Shown here: positions 24,189 through 32,040 of the stretch, piece by piece
Layout: the number at the start of each line of letters is the position of its first letter
Position numbering within the stretch: position 1 is the first letter of the stretch
Assembly (NCBI GenBank): GCA_035934405.1
Contig: DASYXW010000023.1
Span: forward strand, 1-40,349
Source: DASYXW01 sp035934405
GTDB lineage: Bacteria; Acidobacteriota; Terriglobia; UBA7540
DNA: 40,349 nt
Direction: 5' to 3'
Notes under the pieces: generated by a model
Seen by the model: only the letters and a program-made list of their open reading frames with translations
Told to the model about the DNA's origin: nothing
Database searches by the model: none
Translations under genes and position numbers: made by a program

Positions 24189-25241
24189 TTACACCGGAAC
24201 GCAAGCTGCGAGCCTGGTTTTGAAATAGTCCACCACTCGTTCGATTCCTTCACTCAGGCCTACCTTCGGTTCCCAGCCCAGCACCGCCTGGGCCTTGGAA
24301 ATGTCGGGTTTGCGACGCCGCGGATCGTCAACCGGTAACGGCTCGAAAACAATCTGGCTCTTGCTTCCAGTCTGCTCGATGATCCTCTGCGCCAACTCCA
24401 GCATTGTGACCTCTTCCGGGTTTCCAATGTTGACAGGCCCCGTGTCGTCCGACAGAAGCAAGCGATAGATGCCCTCAACGAGATCGCCCACATAACAACA
24501 ACTTCGGGTCTGGCTGCCGTCGCCATATACGGTCAGGGGCCTTTCCCGGAGAGCCTGGGTCATGAAATTGGGCAACGCCCGGCCGTCATCGAGGCGCATG
24601 CGCTCGCCGTAGGTGTTAAAGATCCTGACAATGCGAACCCCGAGGCCGTGCTCGCGGTGGTACGCCATGGTGATAGCCTCGGCGAACCTCTTCGCCTCAT
24701 CGTAGACGCTGCGTGGGCCAATCGGATTGACGTGCCCCCAATAGGTTTCCGGCTGCGGATTCACTTCCGGGTCACCGTATACCTCTGAGGTGGAAGCCAG
24801 GAAAAACACGCTGTCCTGCGACTTCGCCAGCCCCAGGGCATGGTAGGTTCCGAGAGCTCCCAGTTTGAGCGTATGGATCGGGTGGCGCGCGTAATCCTTG
24901 GGGCTCGCGGGAGACGCCAGATGCAAGACGTAATCCAGCTTGAAGTCGCCGCCACCGTTGTGACCGGGGGATGCGGCGAGGACGCCGCTTAAATCGATAG
25001 GCTTGGTCACGTCGTAGCGAACAAAGCTGAACCGGGGATGATCGAGAAGGTGACGAATGTTGTCGAGCTGGCCGGTCAGCAGATTGTCCAGGCAGATCAC
25101 GCGATGCCCTTCGGCAATCAGGCGGTCACACACGTGCGAACCGACAAAGCCGGCCCCTCCGGTGATCAGAGTCCGCGGCTGCTCGCTCGGCGGCGCGCTC
25201 GTTGAGGCCTTCACGTTCCTTGGAGCTTCTTGTTTTCCCAT
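24189..25241 (-). CDS. UDP-glucuronate decarboxylase-like SDR (UDP-xylose synthase)
   Basis: 350 residues. ITGGAGFVGSHVCDRL (26-41) binds NAD. HLASPASPKDYARHPIHTLK, ASTSEVYGDPEVNPQPE (Ser/Thr and Glu about 150-153) and NPIGPRSVYDEAKRFAE (Tyr180, Lys184) are close to UXS, where the last reads RSCYDEGKR. RIFNTYGERM and the 'GDGSQTRSCCYVGDLVEG' segment also fit. UXS converts UDP-glucuronate to UDP-xylose. The ATG follows the stop codon of the UDP-glucose dehydrogenase gene with no gap (TAGATG), so the two consecutive pathway steps are coupled. A UDP-glucuronate epimerase or dTDP-glucose dehydratase is less likely. Confidence 0.87.
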   Translation of the reverse strand: MGKQEAPRNVKASTSAPPSEQPRTLITGGAGFVGSHVCDRLIAEGHRVICLDNLLTGQLDNIRHLLDHPRFSFVRYDVTKPIDLSGVLAASPGHNGGGDFKLDYVLHLASPASPKDYARHPIHTLKLGALGTYHALGLAKSQDSVFFLASTSEVYGDPEVNPQPETYWGHVNPIGPRSVYDEAKRFAEAITMAYHREHGLGVRIVRIFNTYGERMRLDDGRALPNFMTQALRERPLTVYGDGSQTRSCCYVGDLVEGIYRLLLSDDTGPVNIGNPEEVTMLELAQRIIEQTGSKSQIVFEPLPVDDPRRRKPDISKAQAVLGWEPKVGLSEGIERVVDYFKTRLAACVPV

Positions 25242-26714
25242 CTACCGGCGTCCCTTTCCTTCCATCCGCAGCTCCCGCACCGCCGTTGCGCCCGGCGCGG
25301 GCTCGCCGGCGCTCGCGCGCCCGACCGACAGGTACTCGAAACCCGCCTCGGACATCTTCGCCGGATCGAAAAGATTCCGCCCGTCCACGATGATCGGAGT
25401 CTCCATGGCCTCGTGAATCCCGGCCAGATCCAGTTGCCGGAATTCGTCCCATTCCGTCAGGATCAGCAAGGCGTGCGCTCCGCGAGCCGCGTCGTATGGG
25501 GACAAGCAATAGGTCAGCCGCCCCGGGTGCTCGGGAAACAACCTTTGGGCGCCCGGCGCGGCTTGCGGGTCGTACAAGCGCAAGCTGGCGCCCTCCTGCA
25601 CCAGAGCTTCAACCACCTTGAGGCTCGGCGCCTCGCGAACGTCGTCGGTATTGGCTTTGAAGGCGAGTCCCAGCACGCCAATCGTCTTGCCTTGCAGCAC
25701 CCAGAGCGCCTTCCGCATCTTGCGTAGAAACAGGTCGGTTCGCCGCTGGTTGATGTGCTCCACTTCCCGCAGCATGGCGCAGTCAACGCCATGCTCCTCG
25801 GCCAGGTAAATCAAAGCTCTCAGGTCCTTGGGAAAACAGTACCCGCCAAACCCGATGCCGGCGCGCAGGAAATCCGGGCCAATGCGCGGATCGAGGCCGA
25901 GCCCGCGCGCCACTTCCTCGACGTCAGCTCCCACGGCTTCACAAACGTCGGAGATCATGTTGATGAAGGAAATCTTCGTCGAAAGAAACGCATTCGCCGC
26001 ATGCTTGATCAACTCCGCCGTGCTGACGGTGGTAACCAGAATTGGGCACTCGAGCGGCCGGTAAATCTCTTCCAGGATCCTCCGCGCCCGGTCGGAATCG
26101 ACGCCGAGCACGACGCGGTCGGGGTGAAAAAAATCGTCAACCGCCTTTCCCTCTTGAAGAAACTCGGGATTCGATGCCACGTCAAAGTCGGGCGCCGCCA
26201 GCCCGCCGGGCTCGGCCGCTCCGGCGCCGTTCGTTCCCTTCGACGGCATCTCCGCCCGCGCATAACGCTCGATGATTCTCTTGATCCACTGACCCGTGAT
26301 CGCCGGGACGGTGCTCTTTTCGATAATCAGCTTGTACCCGTTCAGATTCTGGGCGATGGTGCGGGCTACCGCCTCGACCTGGCTGAGGTCGGCAGCGCCG
26401 CTCTCTCGCTGCGGTGTGCCGACGCATACAAACAGCACTGAAGCGCCGCGAATCGCTGCCGCCACCTCATGGGTGGGCTGAAATCGTCCACTCGCCAGGT
26501 GTTTCGAGAGCAACGCTTGCAGCCCCGGCTCGTAAAACCACGACTTCCCGCCCTGGAGCAGCGCGATCTTTTCGGAGTCGTCGTCCGCGCCCAGAACCTC
26601 CCAGCCGAGTTCAGCCAGGCCCAGCGCCGTCGGCAGGCCGACGTGGCCCATGCCGAGAACGGCAATCCTGGCTTCTCCGATGCCCAGCTTCGCTAATTGA
26701 CCCGCGTCAATCAT
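25242..26714 (-). CDS. ugd: UDP-glucose 6-dehydrogenase
   Basis: 490 residues from the ATG at 26714 with AGAGG upstream; the frame is open to 26777. The N-terminal NAD domain is IAVLGMGHVGLPTALGLAELG, followed by YEPGLQALL, FVCVGTPQ and EKSTVPAITG. The catalytic cysteine lies in GFGGYCFPKDLRAL (about residue 293), and the C-terminal UDP-binding domain has LGLAFKANTDDVREAPS. It oxidises UDP-glucose to UDP-glucuronate with two NAD. A short Gly/Ala-rich insert near residue 160 is unusual for the family. UDP-ManNAc dehydrogenase is the alternative, but YEPGL and the coupling with the UXS-like gene favour Ugd. Confidence 0.92.
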   Translation of the reverse strand: MIDAGQLAKLGIGEARIAVLGMGHVGLPTALGLAELGWEVLGADDDSEKIALLQGGKSWFYEPGLQALLSKHLASGRFQPTHEVAAAIRGASVLFVCVGTPQRESGAADLSQVEAVARTIAQNLNGYKLIIEKSTVPAITGQWIKRIIERYARAEMPSKGTNGAGAAEPGGLAAPDFDVASNPEFLQEGKAVDDFFHPDRVVLGVDSDRARRILEEIYRPLECPILVTTVSTAELIKHAANAFLSTKISFINMISDVCEAVGADVEEVARGLGLDPRIGPDFLRAGIGFGGYCFPKDLRALIYLAEEHGVDCAMLREVEHINQRRTDLFLRKMRKALWVLQGKTIGVLGLAFKANTDDVREAPSLKVVEALVQEGASLRLYDPQAAPGAQRLFPEHPGRLTYCLSPYDAARGAHALLILTEWDEFRQLDLAGIHEAMETPIIVDGRNLFDPAKMSEAGFEYLSVGRASAGEPAPGATAVRELRMEGKGRR

Positions 26715-26773
26715 CCCGAATCCTCTCGCCGCCCTCCGGAGGCTGCATTGGTGCGGCCGGACGGGCCGGCAGC

Positions 26774-27322
26774 TCACAGTTTTTCCACTTCGTAACCTGC
26801 CACCCGGACGGCCAGCGACCGGCGGATCAGTTCCACCGAGACCACCAGGCTGCGGTCGGCATTCTTCGCCACGAGCATTCCTTCCACTCCGTCGAGCGAC
26901 CCGCCCCGAATCCTGACCCGCTGGCCGACACTGAGAAACGGGTGCGGAGACAAAGGAACGTCGTTCTCGAGCAGGGTGCGGACGTCATGGATCTGCTTGT
27001 CCGGTATGGGGAGGCCTTCCCCGTGAATCCCCACCAAGCCCGCTACACCTGTCGTTCGCAGCAGCACGAGGCGCGTTTCCGCCGATTGCACAACTTGAAC
27101 GAACACATACCCTGGGAAAAGCGGCAATTCCACCATCTTGCGCCGGTCGCTCCAGTGGTGGGCCTGCGCCAGGAGTGGAAGAAACGCACATATCCCTTTC
27201 TCGGTGAGTTGGGTGGCCACCTTCTTCTCGTGGCGGGAACGAGTCTGCAGAGCATACCACTGGGGTTGGCCGAGCACAATCGTCTCCGCTAGGATGGGCT
27301 CATATCGGCGTGAAAGAAACAT
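26774..27322 (-). CDS. NusG-like transcription antiterminator (UpxY/RfaH/LoaP type)
   Basis: 182 residues from the ATG at 27322 with GGGGCGGAG upstream. The NGN domain has WYALQTRSRHEKKVATQLTEKGI, FLPLL, VELPLFPGYVFVQV and LLRTTGVAGLVG. A KOW domain follows (FLSVGQRVRIRGGSLDGVEGMLV). Specialised NusG paralogues inside capsule and polysaccharide operons bind RNA polymerase and help it through the long operon. This is its likely role here, given a transcript that could exceed 20 kb. It lies between the CpsD-like gene (88 nt upstream) and ugd (59 nt downstream). Confidence 0.92.
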   Translation of the reverse strand: MFLSRRYEPILAETIVLGQPQWYALQTRSRHEKKVATQLTEKGICAFLPLLAQAHHWSDRRKMVELPLFPGYVFVQVVQSAETRLVLLRTTGVAGLVGIHGEGLPIPDKQIHDVRTLLENDVPLSPHPFLSVGQRVRIRGGSLDGVEGMLVAKNADRSLVVSVELIRRSLAVRVAGYEVEKL

Positions 27323-27409
27323 AGCTCCGCCCCGTGAGTCCCAAATCGAGACCCAGCCCCGCCACTTCGCGGCTGGTTCGGCTCCGCCTGTCGAGTCCCG
27401 CAAACTGAA

Positions 27410-28147
27410 CTATAATTTGCCGTAGAAGACCTGGGGGACCGGGAACGTGCGCTTGTTCAGCACGGCGCCTAGCAGCCGCACGTTGGCGGCCTCAAAACTC
27501 TCTTTGGTCCTTCGCGCCGCCTCCCGGCGCGTGGTGTTGGATTGCAGCACCATCACGATGCCATCCGTAAGCTGCCCGAGCGCAATAGCATCGGCATAAA
27601 GATTCACCGGCGGAGCGTCAAACAGGACGTTGTCAAACTCAGCGCGCAATTCCGCCACTCGCGCCCGGAAGCTGTCCGAGTGCAGAACCGCATGGGGATC
27701 CGATGCCGCGGACCCGGACGGGATCACCCAAAGCTCGCCGCCCCCCGCCACTCGCTGGGCAAAATTCCGAATTGGACCTGACTGCACAACCGCCTCCGAA
27801 AGTCCCAACCCGTTCTCCAAGCCGAAATAGCGGTGCAACGACGGCCTCCGTAAATTCGCATCCACTACGCAAACCGACCCTGGAGCCTGCCCCACCAGCG
27901 CCGTGGCCGCACTCGAGCAAACCCAACTGCATCCGTCACCATGCTCCACCCCTGAAAACACCACAGCCCGCGGCGCGCCCGGACCCGGCATCAGGAATAC
28001 CCGCTGCACCATCTTCACAGTCTCTTCACCCGCCATCGCTGACAGGTTCATGCGAGGATGCACGCCGTTATCGCTCGCATCCCCCGACGGGTCCCGTTTC
28101 TCCTGCTCCTTCTGGGCCCGCTGTAAGAGCTCAAAATTCTTGCTCAA
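27410..28147 (-). CDS. CpsD/CapB-like protein with degenerate P-loop (BY-kinase homologue)
   Basis: 245 residues. The fold of bacterial tyrosine kinases is clear: SVCVVDANLRRPSLHRYFGL (Walker A', Asp about 96), GLSEAV, VIPSG, DNVLFDAPPV (Walker B, Asp about 177) and QSNTTRREAARRTKESFE. The P-loop, however, reads GVEHGDGCSWV (about 66-76) where the family has GEGKS/T: the ATP-binding Lys is Cys and the next Ser/Thr is Trp. The usual C-terminal tyrosine cluster is also missing; one Tyr remains in FYGKL. It starts with TTG, overlapping the ATPase stop codon (TTGA) and preceded by GGAGGG. It may regulate Wzz without kinase activity. Confidence 0.85.
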   Translation of the reverse strand: MSKNFELLQRAQKEQEKRDPSGDASDNGVHPRMNLSAMAGEETVKMVQRVFLMPGPGAPRAVVFSGVEHGDGCSWVCSSAATALVGQAPGSVCVVDANLRRPSLHRYFGLENGLGLSEAVVQSGPIRNFAQRVAGGGELWVIPSGSAASDPHAVLHSDSFRARVAELRAEFDNVLFDAPPVNLYADAIALGQLTDGIVMVLQSNTTRREAARRTKESFEAANVRLLGAVLNKRTFPVPQVFYGKL

Positions 28148-29274
28148 GATGATTCCCTCCGCATCGCTAGAATAAGTTCCTCTCCTGCGTCAAGACCAAA
28201 CGGCTCAGGCCGGGCATTCCTTAGGCCCTGCAATTGCGCTCCCAAGCCGGCCGCAATCGTATGATGTCGTGGCGGCTCGGGGTCGCCATCTGCCGCGGAG
28301 GCCACCGCTAAAGCCCGCCGCCTGGCCGGAGAAAGAATGCGGTCCACCACAACGGCCCAGCCACCCTTTCCGCCTTCAACCCCCGCTTCAACTGACGCGG
28401 GGCGCCCGCCGCGGCGGGCCGCCACCGGAATGCGCCGTGTACCCTGTCCGTGGCCGCTCGTGACCATGCCGTCCAAATCCAGATCCGCCGTCACTTCCTG
28501 AACCACCCGCGAATCCACCGTCCGGCCGCCTGTTGCGTAACCCAGCGACAAGGCATTGAAGCAGATATTGTTGATGTTTCGCGGTATCCCCTCACTCGCC
28601 GAGGCGATGAGCGCCCGGGCACCTGGCGTGAACAATGAACCCCCATGGTATCCTGCGATGGCAAGGCGATGGTCGATGTACTCGCTCGTTTCAACCCGAC
28701 TCAAGGGTTGTAGTCGGCTCACGATCGACACTCGCTGTCGAAGCTGCACCATCGAGGGCCGCGCCAGCTTGTCCGCCAGTTGCGGCTGGCCCGCCAGCAC
28801 GATTTGCATCAGCTTGGCTCGGGAAGTTTCGAAGTTGGAGAGCATCCTCACGACCTCCAACACCGAATCCTCTAGGTTCTGGGCCTCATCAATTACCAGA
28901 ACAAAGCGCCGGTCGGCCCGCATCTCGGCGATCAGAGTGCTCGTCAACCGCGCCTGCATGCCCGCCAGGTCGTCGGTCGCGGCATCAATACCCAAATCGG
29001 TCAGCACGCTGCGCACGAACTCGCGGGCGTCGCATTGCGTTTGAAACAAGAAAACCGTCCGCGCCGAGGTCCCCAGCCGCTCCAGAAGCTGGAACAGCAA
29101 CGTCGTCTTTCCCATTCCCGGCTTCGCAATCAGGCTAACAAATCCGCGGCCCGCTTCGATGCCGTAGACCAAAGAAGACAGCGCCTCACGGTGTGTGGGG
29201 CTCAAATAAAGGTAGCGCGGATTGGGCGTGACCCCAAAGGGCTGCTCGCGCAGCCCGTAGTGATCGAGCAGCAT
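28144..29274 (-). CDS. ExeA-like AAA ATPase of polysaccharide loci
   Basis: 376 residues. It opens with YGLREQPFGVTPNPRYLYLSPTHREAL, the signature start of ExeA/GspA-type ATPases. The Walker A is AKPGMGKTTLL (about 50-60), the Walker B VLVIDEAQNLE (about 125-135), and the sensor region is RLQPLSRVETSEYIDHRL. The last roughly 110 residues are Gly/Arg-rich and of no known domain; no peptidoglycan-binding domain is present. Homologues accompany Wzz and CpsD genes in exosortase-type EPS loci, though no exosortase is seen here. It lies 11 nt after wzz and overlaps the CpsD-like gene by 4 nt, so the three probably act together at the membrane. Confidence 0.88.
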   Translation of the reverse strand: MLLDHYGLREQPFGVTPNPRYLYLSPTHREALSSLVYGIEAGRGFVSLIAKPGMGKTTLLFQLLERLGTSARTVFLFQTQCDAREFVRSVLTDLGIDAATDDLAGMQARLTSTLIAEMRADRRFVLVIDEAQNLEDSVLEVVRMLSNFETSRAKLMQIVLAGQPQLADKLARPSMVQLRQRVSIVSRLQPLSRVETSEYIDHRLAIAGYHGGSLFTPGARALIASASEGIPRNINNICFNALSLGYATGGRTVDSRVVQEVTADLDLDGMVTSGHGQGTRRIPVAARRGGRPASVEAGVEGGKGGWAVVVDRILSPARRRALAVASAADGDPEPPRHHTIAAGLGAQLQGLRNARPEPFGLDAGEELILAMRRESS

Positions 29275-29285
29275 ATGGCCTGACC

Positions 29286-30878
29286 CTAGTACCCGTTCTT
29301 CTTCACCGTCTCCACCGGCACGGCCACCTCATGGCCGTTTTCCGGAATCGACGCGAAGACCGGGATGTTCAGGAAATCCCTGACCTCATCCGGAGTCCGG
29401 AACGACGGATCCAGATAATCCGCGATGAACGCGATGCCCACGCCCAGGAAAGCAGCCAGCAGGAAAGCTAGGATCACAAGCAGCAGAGGCGTGAATGTCG
29501 GGACAACCGCGATAGTCGGCGGCTCCGAAAGCGAGATGTTGTCCACGTTGCGGGCGTCGAGCATATCGGAAATCCGCGCTTCCTCCCGCTTCGTGAGGTA
29601 GAGCAGGTAATTCGCTTCTTCGGCCTTGCTTTCGCGTTCGAGGTCGGTTTGGGTCATGGCCTTGTCGTTGAAGGCAAGAGCCTCGTTGTGGTAGGACTCG
29701 ACCTGCTTGGCTGTCTGTGCTGCGTCCGCCTTCATAGCCGGGAGCGCGGACTCGTTCTTGGCCAAGTCTTCCTGCAAGAACTGGTAAACCGGATTCTGAT
29801 CCGTGGTCGTCCCTCGCACCGGCGCCTTGTCTTCCGCAGCAATCGCTGCTTGCGCCTGGGCGATTTGGGTTTCGTTCTCCTGCACCAGAGGATAGCTAGG
29901 GTCGTACTTCCGCAATAGATCCGTGCGCTGTAGCTCGAGATTGGCCAGGTCGGCCTTCAGAGTCGCCAATAACTGAGAATTGTCCGTATTAGTCGCGTTG
30001 GTGGTGATGCGGGGCGGTGTCGAGCCCAACTGCGCCTGATCAGCCCGGATCTGAGCTTCGGTCTGCGCGATCATATCCTGCTGCTGCCGCAAAGTGGTAA
30101 GAAATTGGTTGCCGCTGGTCACGTCAATACCAAGCTGAACCGATGCCGCTACGGCATCCTGGTGCCGGCCGAAATCGAGCAGGCGGGCTTCCGCATCGTG
30201 CAGGCGATTCCGGTAGTCGTCCGCCTCCTGCGAGAAGAATCCAAGCAACTGTGGCGGACGGTAGACAGCGCGATGCTTGGCCATCCACAGAGAACTTAAC
30301 GCTCGCGTCACGCAGTTCGACTGGTCGGCGCTGGGAGAGTCGTAGACCACCGTCAACATATCCGAACTCTTCACTTCGTTCACTTCCAAGTCGTTGTTCA
30401 GCTTCGAAACCGCGTTGGGAATCAGCGTGTCGGAGTACCCGGGGATCATTTTGTAGAGCTTGATTTTGTATGGGGTGAAAAATCCTTTGGGTCCGTACTG
30501 GAGGTTGCAGGTCACAACCACGTGTTCCAGGATGTCGGCGCTGGTCAGGATTTCGATCTCGGAGTTGATGGCCTCTTCCACCGCATCGTTGTCTCCAGGC
30601 AAAACCGGGCGCGGGCTCGCATCAGGGGTTACGGCGGGAAGCGTGCGAGCCAGGGGCTTGACCACAATTTCCATCTGCGATTCGTACTTCAAGGCGAAAA
30701 GCAGGATCGCCACTAATGACCCGAGCAGGGTCCACAAGAACGCCTTGCGAATCAGCTTGCGGCGCCGGAACACCACTGCCACCGAGTCCCGCAGAATCCC
30801 CTGGATCGGCTTGCCCAAGATATACTCCTTCGAATTGCCGTTGCCATTGCCTCCGTTGCCGCCGTTCTGCCCATCCAT
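29286..30878 (-). CDS. Wzz/GumC-type chain-length determinant protein
   Basis: 530 residues from the ATG at 30878, exactly 5 nt after GGAGGT; a GTG one codon earlier is possible. A Gly/Asn-rich N-terminus (about 17 residues) leads to a first membrane helix (about 47-66). A long periplasmic region follows, with predicted coiled coils (residues about 215-400, many Gln/Glu/Lys/Leu heptads). A second helix (about 468-492) precedes DYLDPSFRTPDEVRDFLNIPVFASIP, a typical Wzz C-terminus. It lacks a fused kinase domain, in keeping with the separate CpsD-like gene. It sets polymer length and couples the inner-membrane synthesis to the export protein. Confidence 0.92.
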   Translation of the reverse strand: MDGQNGGNGGNGNGNSKEYILGKPIQGILRDSVAVVFRRRKLIRKAFLWTLLGSLVAILLFALKYESQMEIVVKPLARTLPAVTPDASPRPVLPGDNDAVEEAINSEIEILTSADILEHVVVTCNLQYGPKGFFTPYKIKLYKMIPGYSDTLIPNAVSKLNNDLEVNEVKSSDMLTVVYDSPSADQSNCVTRALSSLWMAKHRAVYRPPQLLGFFSQEADDYRNRLHDAEARLLDFGRHQDAVAASVQLGIDVTSGNQFLTTLRQQQDMIAQTEAQIRADQAQLGSTPPRITTNATNTDNSQLLATLKADLANLELQRTDLLRKYDPSYPLVQENETQIAQAQAAIAAEDKAPVRGTTTDQNPVYQFLQEDLAKNESALPAMKADAAQTAKQVESYHNEALAFNDKAMTQTDLERESKAEEANYLLYLTKREEARISDMLDARNVDNISLSEPPTIAVVPTFTPLLLVILAFLLAAFLGVGIAFIADYLDPSFRTPDEVRDFLNIPVFASIPENGHEVAVPVETVKKNGY

Positions 30879-30912
30879 CACACACCTCCATCTTGGTCAG
30901 GTCTAGGATCGC

Positions 30913-31698
30913 TTAGTACAAGACTCCGCCGTTGAAAAACACGTTGGCCCGGAATGCCTGCAACGGGATTAAGTAGGGAAGGTAAGGCTCGAGCTTGGAG
31001 AGCCGGTTCTTGGGCACAAAGATCATGTCGCCCGGCTGAAGATCAAGGTCCTCACTCAGGTTGCCCGCCCGCAGCATTTGCTTGACGTTGATCTTGCGCG
31101 CCTCAACCCAGTCGTTGGAGACGCGCCGGAAAACCAACACCTGGGAATCCTTCGCTTCTTTATCGGTAAAGCCTCCGGCCAGTGCGATGCCCTGCGTCAG
31201 TGTCGTATCTCCCTTCAAGTCGTATTTCCCGGGGTGCGACACCATGCCAAAGGCGGTGAAGTAAGGCTTCTCGAAGGTTGTCAGCGTCACTGTCAGCGCC
31301 GGATCGTGCAGCAGCTTCGCGTACGCCGTCTTCAGCGTTTCGGTCAATTCCGGCGTGGTTTGACCCAGCACGTACATGTCCGGCAGGCCCACCAGGCTGA
31401 TGTAACCGTCCGGTTGCACGCTCACCGACTCGTTGTACTCCGGCGTGAAAGTGAAATTGACCTTCAACGCATCACCCCGCTCGATTTCGTAACGCGGATT
31501 TCGATGTTCGAGCGCCGGAGCCGGCGCCTCTTTCCCATAGGCCTCAAGGCTGGTGAGGATTTCCTTCACGGCAGCGCCCGATGCGGGCGCCCCACTAGAC
31601 TTCGCAGGCGTCGTCGCAGCATTCTGACCGGCATAGGCCAGCCCCGTAACCGAAACCAGGACGGCGATACCAAGTCGTAATAAGATCTTTCTGTACAT
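30913..31698 (-). CDS. Wza-type outer-membrane polysaccharide export protein
   Basis: 261 residues from the ATG at 31698, which has GGGGAGGG upstream; the open frame to 31881 includes leader sequence. A signal peptide ends in GLAYA-GQ and contains no lipobox Cys, so it is not an obvious lipoprotein, unlike E. coli Wza. The poly-export domain is NPRYEIERGDALKVNF…VQPDGYISLVGLPDMYVLGQT, followed by an SLBB domain (FTAFGMVSHPGKYDL…LTQGIALAGGF) and GDMIFVPKN. It is shorter than Wza and lacks its C-terminal outer-membrane helix region. First gene of the locus. It should form the periplasmic or outer-membrane channel. Confidence 0.92.
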   Translation of the reverse strand: MYRKILLRLGIAVLVSVTGLAYAGQNAATTPAKSSGAPASGAAVKEILTSLEAYGKEAPAPALEHRNPRYEIERGDALKVNFTFTPEYNESVSVQPDGYISLVGLPDMYVLGQTTPELTETLKTAYAKLLHDPALTVTLTTFEKPYFTAFGMVSHPGKYDLKGDTTLTQGIALAGGFTDKEAKDSQVLVFRRVSNDWVEARKINVKQMLRAGNLSEDLDLQPGDMIFVPKNRLSKLEPYLPYLIPLQAFRANVFFNGGVLY

Positions 31699-31903
31699 GG
31701 AATACCCTCCCCTGAAGGCGAACGGTCTGGACTTGACCGCAAGCTTCCTCCGCATGATGTATTGCCGACGGCCGTCACCCGACGAGACCACGCACTCTCG
31801 CCTTGCTCCAAGGGCGGGCCGAGCACAACAACCAAAAATTAAAGATACGTAAGACCTCATTTGCCTCGACAGAGGCCACACCCATTCATAAGGACCTAAG
31901 AAA

Positions 31904-31930
31904 ACTATACGAAAACCGACGCCTTGTCAA
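31904..31930 (-). promoter_or_regulatory. candidate promoter of the polysaccharide operon
   Basis: Reverse-strand TTGACA (31930-31925) and TATAGT (31909-31904) are good matches to sigma-70 boxes, although the 15-bp spacer is short. The leader to the first start codon would be about 200 nt, long enough for a regulatory structure or a NusG-like loading site. The shared motif at 31952-31969 lies 21 bp upstream of the -35. Confidence 0.45.
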
Positions 31931-31951
31931 GTACCATCACAGGTAATAACT

Positions 31952-31969
31952 ATGGTAGGTTTCCTCCGA
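31952..31969 (-). promoter_or_regulatory. shared upstream motif, copy 3 (before the main polysaccharide operon)
   Basis: Reverse strand: TCGGAGGAAACCTACCAT. It matches the 5' core of copies 1 and 2 (GGA, two bases, AAACC-Y-AC-S-AT), although the second arm of the dyad is different. It lies directly upstream of the likely -35 box and 254 nt before the first gene, a position that fits an activator site. Confidence 0.45.
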
Positions 31970-32040
31970 GCGGCAAGGCATAGGCCTTGCGAACATCCTC
32001 GCTCTTGCGAGTCTAGCGTGCGTGACGCTCATGGGTGTTA

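Noticed and set aside
28144..29274. Type II secretion ATPase ExeA proper
   Set aside because: Motifs fit the ExeA group, but no peptidoglycan-binding domain or secretion genes are present, and the neighbours are polysaccharide genes.
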